Origin: CAZWEZ01 sp964632795
Lineage (GTDB): Bacteria > Pseudomonadota > Alphaproteobacteria > Rhodospirillales > 2-02-FULL-58-16
Assembly (NCBI GenBank): GCA_964632795.1
Contig: CAZWEZ010000111.1
Coordinates: 1 to 11,241 of the forward strand
Length of the DNA: 11,241 nt
Direction of reading: 5' to 3'
Shown here: in pieces, positions 6,767 through 11,241 of the stretch
How the letters are laid out: each line of letters starts with the position of its first letter
How positions within the stretch are numbered: position 1 is the stretch's first letter
The notes under the pieces: model-generated
Seen by the model: only the letters and a program-made list of their open reading frames with translations
Database searches by the model: none
Told to the model about the DNA's origin: nothing
Program-made: the position numbers and the translations under genes

Positions 6767-7447
6767 GTGTTGAAACTGGTTCCATACCTGATCACCGGCG
6801 CGGTGCTCACCCTATTCGCGTTGCAGGTCCTGGACATTGCGCCGGTCTACCTGACCACCGGCAGTTCCAGGGCGGCCCCGCTGCTGGTGGTCGTCGGGAT
6901 ATCGTTCTTCGCCGGGTTCGCTTTCGCGATCCTGGCCGTCATCCGTAAGACGACCCCGGCCGCCATCTGGAAAACGATCCACGATGGCGGCGGCCAGGCG
7001 GAGGAAACGGTCGAGGAAACGGTCGAGGAAACGACGAGCGGCAACACGGCGGGGCATCGTTCCCGGCGACCGCCGGAGCGGGAACCGGGGGCCAGGGAAA
7101 TTCCAGAGGAGAATGTCGAGAGACCGGAGGTAAAAGTCGAGAGTAGGCCAGAGGAAAAAGTCGAGAGTAGGAGAGAGAGCATGACGGCGAACGGGTTGGA
7201 CGAAGGGGAAACCGACGGCACGGCAATCCCCGTGGAGAATTTGGCATGCGGGATCACCAATGCGTTGGGCGAGGGGGTGGAGGCGGTCGTCGATACGGGC
7301 ATATCGGCGGGTTCCCGACTGGCCAAGGGATTGCGAAACGGAGCCGGGGCGGCGGTAACGGCAACCATTTACGGCTTTGCCAGGGCTCTCGGGATCGCGG
7401 ACAAGCCGACGTTCGTGGAAATCCGTGAAAAGACCGATGCCCACTGA
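6767..7447 (+). CDS. MamL fused in frame to a MamJ-like domain (L1-J3)
   Basis: The 226-residue protein begins with a complete MamL-like part (1-61): two hydrophobic segments and the signature GISFFAGFAFAILAVIRK. This is followed by an acidic linker (about 77-150) with EETV and E-x-KVESR repeats, then the MamJ motif TAIPVENLACGITNALGEG (152-170) and the Gly/Ala-rich MamJ C-terminus (171-226). GTG 6767 is chosen because GGAGAG (6756-6761) lies 5 bases upstream and the MamL homology starts there (VLKLV). The open frame back to 6665 shows no family character. MamL is essential for vesicle formation in model strains; MamJ is normally a soluble connector. The fusion would anchor a MamJ domain in the magnetosome membrane. 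An internal ATG at 7181 with its own SD could also make a free MamJ-like protein. Confidence 0.82.
   Translation: MLKLVPYLITGAVLTLFALQVLDIAPVYLTTGSSRAAPLLVVVGISFFAGFAFAILAVIRKTTPAAIWKTIHDGGGQAEETVEETVEETTSGNTAGHRSRRPPEREPGAREIPEENVERPEVKVESRPEEKVESRRESMTANGLDEGETDGTAIPVENLACGITNALGEGVEAVVDTGISAGSRLAKGLRNGAGAAVTATIYGFARALGIADKPTFVEIREKTDAH
7001..7036 (+). repeat. Three tandem 12-bp repeats in the fusion linker
   Basis: GAGGAAACGGTC occurs at 7001-7012 and 7013-7024, with GAGGAAACGACG at 7025-7036, encoding EETV-EETV-EETT. The near-perfect match at DNA level suggests recent slippage-type expansion of an acidic linker. Confidence 0.9.
7106..7174 (+). repeat. Degenerate 21/24-bp tandem repeats in the fusion linker
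   Basis: Units 7127-7150 and 7151-7174 share GAGG-AAAAGTCGAGAGTAGG with few differences. A 21-base relative starts at 7106 (GAGGAGAATGTCGAGAG). They encode EENVERP, EVKVESRP and EEKVESRR. Confidence 0.8.
7169..7183 (+). promoter_or_regulatory. Internal Shine-Dalgarno and ATG inside the MamL-MamJ fusion
   Basis: AGGAG (7169-7173) stands 7 bases before ATG 7181, in frame with the fusion. Initiation here would give an 88-residue protein starting MTANGLDEGETDG and carrying the whole MamJ motif and C-terminus (7181-7447). This is the strongest SD in the J-K-L region and may be the original start of the J3 gene before it was joined to mamL. Confidence 0.55.
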
Positions 7448-7498
7448 CGATGGACGGGTTGGACCGGAAATGTCGGGGGGGCCGGGAAGGATCGAGTA

Positions 7499-7651
7499 AT
7501 GAACGATGCCATGGTGAATGAAGACGCCGTCGACGAAGCTTCGCCGAACGAGGCCGGGCCGTTGCTGCTCGGCTTCGATTTCGGGACCTCATGGACGGCC
7601 GTCATGTCGAACCGGGGTCACAGGGAAGTGATCCGTATAACCGACTACTGA
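7499..7651 (+). pseudogene. mamK remnant with a 307-codon in-frame internal deletion (deltaK)
   Basis: This 50-codon ORF runs from ATG 7499 to TGA 7649-7651 with a strong SD, GGAAGG (7485-7490), 8 bases upstream. Residues 1-17 are acidic and unlike MamK. Residues 18-46 are identical to MamK 14-42, including the phosphate-1 loop GFDFGTSWTA. The ORF then jumps directly to the last four MamK residues, ITDY, and the stop. Relative to mamK the missing part is 5726-6646, 921 bases, exactly 307 codons. The 19 bases from 7637 to 7655 match the mamK end (6647-6665). It lacks the catalytic Glu and the phosphate-2 and adenosine motifs, so it cannot be an actin ATPase. It may be inert debris, or a translated peptide that touches MamK or MamJ. 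Confidence 0.85.
7550..7636 (+). repeat. 87-bp segment of mamK duplicated (copy 2, in the remnant)
   Basis: This is the second copy of 5639-5725, differing at three synonymous third positions. Similarity stops abruptly on the 5' side, at the first shared codon (GAG), while on the 3' side it ends at the deletion junction. Confidence 0.95.
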
Positions 7652-7721
7652 GCGGCGCCGAGAGGGAATCGTTTGCTTTGAGTATGATCAGACACGAACA
7701 GGGAGTCGGAACGGCAAGGCG

Positions 7722-7737
7722 CCCGCCGAAAGGCGGG
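7722..7737 (+). promoter_or_regulatory. Hairpin with GAAA loop covering the mamL ribosome-binding site
   Basis: CCCGCC (7722-7727) pairs with GGCGGG (7732-7737) around a GAAA loop. The SD AAAGG (7729-7733) of the mamL start at 7740 lies in the loop and first stem bases, so the hairpin could limit MamL translation. A smaller, similar hairpin (GCCC 6737-6740 with GGGC 6745-6748) sits before the fusion's start. Confidence 0.4.
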
Positions 7738-7739
7738 GC

Positions 7740-8003
7740 GTGGGGTGGCGGGCCGTGCTGAAACTTGTGCTTTACCTGATATTCGGCGCGGTGATCGTCC
7801 TCTTCACGTCACAGAACCTGGAACCGGTGCCGGTCAACCTGATCGCCGGTCCCGAGTTCGACGTGCCGCTGATCGTAATCATCGGGATATCCTTCTTCGC
7901 CGGCTTCGCCTTCGCCATGCTGGCCGTCATCCGAAAGGCGATCCGCGGCGGCGGCAAACGGAACGGTAGTACGGCGGTCGAACCTTGGCGGAGCAGGCAA
8001 TGA
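7740..8003 (+). CDS. mamL: MamL, magnetosome membrane formation protein (free-standing copy, L2)
   Basis: The 87-residue protein has two hydrophobic segments (about 6-22 and 40-59) joined by a loop (QNLEPVPVNLIAGPEFDVP). The signature GISFFAGFAFAMLAVIRK and an Arg/Lys-rich tail (IRKAIRGGGKRNG...RSRQ) follow. The LapA-like two-helix form with a basic, possibly membrane-bending tail fits MamL, required for vesicle formation in model strains. About 60% of residues match the MamL part of the fusion at 6767, so the two arose by duplication. This copy directly precedes mamM, the usual place of mamL. GTG 7740 is chosen with AAAGG (7729-7733) 6 bases upstream; GTG 7755 is an alternative that aligns with the fusion's start. 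Confidence 0.85.
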   Translation: MGWRAVLKLVLYLIFGAVIVLFTSQNLEPVPVNLIAGPEFDVPLIVIIGISFFAGFAFAMLAVIRKAIRGGGKRNGSTAVEPWRSRQ

Positions 8004-8016
8004 ACGATAAGGCGAC

Positions 8017-8985
8017 ATGAGATACGAGAAGTGCATTAGCTGTTCGCGGACCATCGGCTGGGTCGGTTTGGTCACCAACCTCGTCCTGATGCTGATGAAG
8101 GCCTTCGTCGGCATGGTCGCGGGGTCTCAGGCGATGGTCGCCGACGCCATGTACTCGGCCAAGGACGTGGTCAGTTCGCTGCTGGTCATCGTCGGCATGG
8201 CGGTGTCCGATAAGGACCTGGACCGCGAGCATCCCTACGGCCACGGCAAGGTCGAGTTCATCCTGGGGATGTTCATCAGCATCGGTTTCATGGCGATTAC
8301 CGTCTACCTGCTGGTTCACGCCGTGACCACCCTGATCGACGACGAGGTCCACCGGGCGCCCCATCTGATCGCCCTGTGGGCGGCCCTGCTCGCCATCGCG
8401 GTCAACGTGATGATGTACTTCTACTCCCGGTGCGTGGCCATCGAGACCAACAGCCCCTTGGTCAAGGCGCTGGCCAAGCACCACCACGCCGACGCCGCGG
8501 CGTCGCTGGCGGTGGCGACGGGCATCGTCGGCTCCCATTACCTGAACATGCCGTGGATCGACACCGCGGTGGCATTGGCCGAGACCGCGCATCTGATGTA
8601 CCTGGGCGGCGACGTGTTCTGGGATTCCGCCAAGGGCCTGATGGACCGCTCCATCGAAAGCCCGACCCGCGAGCGGATCGCGAAGCTGGTGGAAGGCGTC
8701 GAGGGGGTGGACGAGATCAAGCATATGCGGTCCCGGAACGTCGGCCAGGACGGCTTCATCGAAGTCGTCATCGGGGTCGATTCGGACCTTTCCGTCGCCG
8801 AGGCCACGGTCATCTGCGAGGCGGTCAAGGAAACCATCATCCGTGCCGTCGCGCGCATCGGCTCGATCCAGATCAGCGCCGAGGCCCATAGCGCCGATGC
8901 CGTGGAAATGGAACAGCTCCGTTCCAAGTGGGAGCAAACCCATCTCGACGGCCGACCGGAACCCGGTCCGGAATACGGGGGCTGA
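8017..8985 (+). CDS. mamM: MamM, cation diffusion facilitator family magnetosome iron transporter
   Basis: The 322-residue CDF protein has a transmembrane domain (about 12-200) and a cytosolic dimerisation domain (about 213-290). Transmembrane metal-site residues are all present: Y46 and D50 in DAMYSAKD, H155 and D159 in KHHHAD. Other family landmarks are EHPYGHGKVEFIL (71-83) and YFYSRCVAIETNSPL (134-148). MamM, with MamB, is thought to move Fe(II) into the vesicle in exchange for protons, and it stabilises MamB. Aligned by the GQD and SAEA landmarks, the cytosolic metal ligands W247, D249, H264 and H285 of M. gryphiswaldense MamM are Phe, Glu, Thr and Gln here. AAGG (8009-8012) precedes the ATG, and mamN follows by 4 bases. 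Confidence 0.95.
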   Translation: MRYEKCISCSRTIGWVGLVTNLVLMLMKAFVGMVAGSQAMVADAMYSAKDVVSSLLVIVGMAVSDKDLDREHPYGHGKVEFILGMFISIGFMAITVYLLVHAVTTLIDDEVHRAPHLIALWAALLAIAVNVMMYFYSRCVAIETNSPLVKALAKHHHADAAASLAVATGIVGSHYLNMPWIDTAVALAETAHLMYLGGDVFWDSAKGLMDRSIESPTRERIAKLVEGVEGVDEIKHMRSRNVGQDGFIEVVIGVDSDLSVAEATVICEAVKETIIRAVARIGSIQISAEAHSADAVEMEQLRSKWEQTHLDGRPEPGPEYGG

Positions 8986-8989
8986 GACG

Positions 8990-10306
8990 GTGAACGCCGG
9001 GGTCACGATCATCGTCTTCGTTGTCGTTTTCGGGCTGATATACCGCGGCACGGTGGATCGGCGCGCCGCCGTGCTGTGGGGCGCCGCGGTGATTGTGCTG
9101 TACGGCTTGGCGGCGGGTTTCTTTTCCCCGCGGATGGCGCTCAACGCCATCTATTTCGAGACCCTGGCCCTGATCTTCGGGATGTCGGCGATCTCCGCGG
9201 TTCTGGCCCGTTCCGGCCTGTTTTCGCTGCTCGCCAGCCGCCTGAGCGGCCACGCCCGGGGCAACGGGTGGTGGGTGCTCGTCATGTTCTCCCTGACGAC
9301 CTACGGCTTTTCGCTGCTGGTCAACAATCTGGCGGCGATGGTGGTCATCCTGCCGGTGACGCTGAGCGTATGCCGCGACATGAAGCTCAACCCGGCGCCA
9401 CTGCTGATCGCCGAGATCATCTCCTCGAATCTCGGCGGCGCCTCGACCATGATCGGCGACTTCCCCAACATGATCATCTCCTCGGCGGGGCATTTGCATT
9501 TCCTGGACTTCATCGGCGGGATGATGGTTCCCAGCCTGGTCCTGCTGGCGGTGATGCTCGGATTCTTCCAGTTCCGGCGGAGCGAGTTCGGCGCCGGCGC
9601 AAGAGGGGGCGCGACACCCCATGGCGGCGGTTCGCAACTCCTCTACCCGGCCACCGATGGCCGCCTGGTGAAGGTGGGGTTGTCGATCCTGGGCATGGTG
9701 CTGGTCGGGTTCCTGTTAGCGGATGCGATCGGGCTGCGCCCCGGCTGGATGGCGCTTGTCGCCGGGGTGGCGGCGTTGATCCTCGGCGGCGACGATCGAC
9801 GCCAGGACTGGTTTACCGCCTGCGGGGGGCAGGACATCCTGTTCTTCGTCGGCCTTTTCGTGATGGTCGGTGGCCTGGTCGCCGCCGACGCCCTGGACGG
9901 CATCCTGTGGCTTATCAATGGGGTGAGCGGGGGAAAGGACGTGCCGATGATGCTGGCCCTGATGTGGATCGCCGCGGTTTCGACGATTTTCCTCAATGCC
10001 GGGGCGGCGACCGCCTTCTACGTGCCGATCGCCTCGGGCATTCATGCCGAGGTCGCCGACCCGGCGGTATGGTGGGCGTTGTCGTTGGGGGTGCTGGCGG
10101 GATCCTCGGCCGCCTTGACGGGGGCCACCGCCGGACCCGTCGCCGTCTCCCATCTCGAGCGGTTCGTCGGCGACCATCCCGAAATGCGGGCTGTCATGTC
10201 GCCGGGCGCGACGCTGGACTTCAAGGGTTACCTACGCTGGGGGCTGCCCATCATGGGGTTGTTCCTGGTCCTCTCCAGCTTTTACATCATGATCGTTGCA
10301 CGGTAG
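8990..10306 (+). CDS. mamN: MamN, ArsB/NhaD-type ion transporter of the magnetosome membrane
   Basis: The 438-residue hydrophobic protein has about 11-12 predicted helices and the ion transporter landmarks YFETLALIFGMSAIS, LLVNNLAAMVVILPVT and GGASTMIGDFPNMIISSAG (roughly residues 58-72, 108-123 and 149-167). It belongs to the citrate/arsenite/Na+-H+ antiporter group. MamN is proposed to export protons released during magnetite formation. The frame is open from 8843 inside mamM, but GTG 8990 is chosen. It gives the family length (about 437), starts at the first helix, and comes 4 bases after the mamM stop, suggesting translational coupling. The upstream extension overlaps mamM and is Ser/Pro/Arg-rich frame noise. 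Confidence 0.94.
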   Translation: MNAGVTIIVFVVVFGLIYRGTVDRRAAVLWGAAVIVLYGLAAGFFSPRMALNAIYFETLALIFGMSAISAVLARSGLFSLLASRLSGHARGNGWWVLVMFSLTTYGFSLLVNNLAAMVVILPVTLSVCRDMKLNPAPLLIAEIISSNLGGASTMIGDFPNMIISSAGHLHFLDFIGGMMVPSLVLLAVMLGFFQFRRSEFGAGARGGATPHGGGSQLLYPATDGRLVKVGLSILGMVLVGFLLADAIGLRPGWMALVAGVAALILGGDDRRQDWFTACGGQDILFFVGLFVMVGGLVAADALDGILWLINGVSGGKDVPMMLALMWIAAVSTIFLNAGAATAFYVPIASGIHAEVADPAVWWALSLGVLAGSSAALTGATAGPVAVSHLERFVGDHPEMRAVMSPGATLDFKGYLRWGLPIMGLFLVLSSFYIMIVAR

Positions 10307-10318
10307 AGACCCATCGCC

Positions 10319-11241
10319 ATGGAAAATGAAGAACAAATCTCCAAAGGGCTGCCGCGAAACACCATCATGTTCTGCGACAAGCCGTGGAAGTTTCCCACCA
10401 TCGGCTTGACGTTCCTGGTCCTGCTGACCTTCGCCTGGGGGTTTTACATCCTCGACACCTATACCGACGACGACTTTTTCGACGGCCTCGACGACCTTTC
10501 GATCACCGAGTTCCTGTTCCGGGACGTCGCCGGTTCCAATGCCCAGAGCATCTCCGAGGCGGTCGCCCCGGGAGTCGTCGGAATCGGCGCCACCGGGGTC
10601 AACATGTCGATTACCGCCTCGGGCGTGATCGTCAGTCCCGGCGGCCATGTGCTGACCACCCTGCATTCGGTGAACGGCCTGCCCGGGATCGATGTCCATG
10701 TGAGAACGGCCAGCGGCATCCGGCAATACCCCGCCGAGATCGTCAAGTCCAATCCGGATCACGATCTGGTCCTGCTCAAGATCCTGACGACGGACCGTTT
10801 CCTGTTCTTCCCGCTGGCCGATACCTCAGCTCTGCGGGGTGGCGAGAGGGTCTTCGCCCTCGGCCAGGGGGCGGCCGGCAACCTCATCCAAAAGGAGGGG
10901 CGGATCCTCGCCATCAACAGAGAATCCGCCGTTGGCGAAATTCTATTGGCCAACCTTCTCGGCTCGGACGCCGTTTATTCGTGGGAACAGAACGGCGGTC
11001 CCCTGGTCAACCAGCGAGGGGAACTGGTCGGCGTCAATCTGACCCTGGTCGGACCGTCGGGAATGGTGGAAGGACATGCCGTCCCGTCCCATGTGATCCT
11101 CGCCCATTTCCAGGATGTGATCGATTTCAAGATCGCTCCGCCCTTTTTCGCCCCCCCGGCCAATGTCGGAGCCGTTTCCGTCCCGGCGGCGGGAACGGCG
11201 CCGGCGCCCCGGACGGCGCCCGCCGTCGGCGGCGGCGGGTC
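10319..11241 (+). CDS. mamO: MamO, degenerate HtrA-like magnetosome protein (3' end outside window)
   Basis: The first 307 residues are present. A cytosolic tail and one membrane helix (about 26-45) precede a trypsin-like domain (about 80-265). H116 (TLHSV) and D149 (DHDLVLLKI) keep two triad positions, but the nucleophile Ser is replaced by N225 in EQNGGPLV. The domain is therefore predicted to be an inactive protease. In M. magneticum MamO the corresponding 225 position is also not Ser, and H148 and H263 bind a transition metal. Both His are present here at the same numbers. MamO is needed to start magnetite crystals and promotes MamE activity. A Pro/Ala/Gly-rich linker begins near residue 280, and the usual C-terminal TauE-like membrane domain lies beyond the window. 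The gene starts 12 bases after mamN. The SD is weak. Confidence 0.93.
   Translation, partial: MENEEQISKGLPRNTIMFCDKPWKFPTIGLTFLVLLTFAWGFYILDTYTDDDFFDGLDDLSITEFLFRDVAGSNAQSISEAVAPGVVGIGATGVNMSITASGVIVSPGGHVLTTLHSVNGLPGIDVHVRTASGIRQYPAEIVKSNPDHDLVLLKILTTDRFLFFPLADTSALRGGERVFALGQGAAGNLIQKEGRILAINRESAVGEILLANLLGSDAVYSWEQNGGPLVNQRGELVGVNLTLVGPSGMVEGHAVPSHVILAHFQDVIDFKIAPPFFAPPANVGAVSVPAAGTAPAPRTAPAVGGGG

Noticed and set aside
5680..6948. 422-codon open frame on the + strand overlapping mamK in another frame
   Set aside because: It is Arg/Gly-rich out-of-frame noise. It overlaps the whole of mamK and the start of the fusion, and has no domain or SD.
7652..7739. Search for further mamK pieces after the remnant
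   Set aside because: Beyond the 19 bases shared with the mamK 3' end (to 7655), no MamK codons or other coding signal were found; only the mamL leader hairpin.
8843..8989. N-terminal extension of mamN overlapping mamM
   Set aside because: The extra 49 residues are Ser/Pro/Arg-rich and come from the mamM coding region in another frame. GTG 8990 gives the family length and begins at the first helix.
1..11241. CRISPR arrays, tRNA or rRNA genes, insertion sequences
   Set aside because: No regularly spaced identical repeats with unique spacers, no tRNA- or rRNA-like sequence, and no transposase coding or terminal inverted repeats were seen, although magnetosome islands are often rich in insertion sequences.

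Overview
This window is part of a magnetosome gene island from a magnetotactic alphaproteobacterium, most likely a Magnetospirillum-like member of the Rhodospirillales. The assignment rests on gene content and order (mms6, mmsF, then mamH-I-E-J-K-L-M-N-O, all on the + strand), high GC content, and protein features specific to magnetosome families. The mms6-mmsF pair just upstream of mamH recalls the Magnetospirillum arrangement. Genus or species cannot be fixed from this sequence alone.

Layout. 1-166: C-terminal end of mms6 (magnetite-shaping peptide). 230-553: mmsF/mamF (DUF4870-type membrane protein). 554-729: intergenic region, the likely site of the mamAB operon promoter, with a 9-bp inverted repeat. 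730-2034: mamH (MFS transporter). 2089-2295: mamI. 2302-4167: mamE (HtrA-type protease with one c-type haem motif and two PDZ domains). 4193-5056: mamJ. 5111-5524: a second, short MamJ-like gene. 5600-6661: mamK (actin-like filament). 6767-7447: an in-frame fusion of a complete MamL to a MamJ-like domain. 7499-7651: a 50-codon remnant of mamK. 7740-8003: a second, free-standing mamL. 8017-8985: mamM. 8990-10306: mamN. 10319-window end: mamO, cut by the window edge. Genes are tightly spaced and read as one long operon from mamH onward. No stretch over 300 bases lacks a gene.

How the genes work together (family knowledge). MamI, MamL and the MamE/MamO proteins take part in forming and maturing the magnetosome membrane. 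MamM, MamH and MamN are transporters that set iron, proton or other ion conditions inside the vesicle. MamE and MamO control crystal initiation and growth, and Mms6/MmsF control crystal shape and size. MamK filaments and MamJ connectors line the vesicles up into a chain.

The unusual part is 5.1-8.0 kb. The J-K-L block is present twice in tandem, as [J2-K-L1][J3-deltaK-L2]. In the second copy mamK has lost 307 codons in frame, and L1 and J3 are joined into one reading frame. This would make a membrane-anchored, MamJ-like chain connector next to a tiny MamK-derived peptide. All three MamJ-like proteins share a 23-residue motif, present three times in tandem in the main MamJ. Other departures from the well-studied strains are a single CXXCH motif in MamE, replaced metal ligands in the MamM cytosolic domain, and Asn at the serine-protease nucleophile position of MamO.
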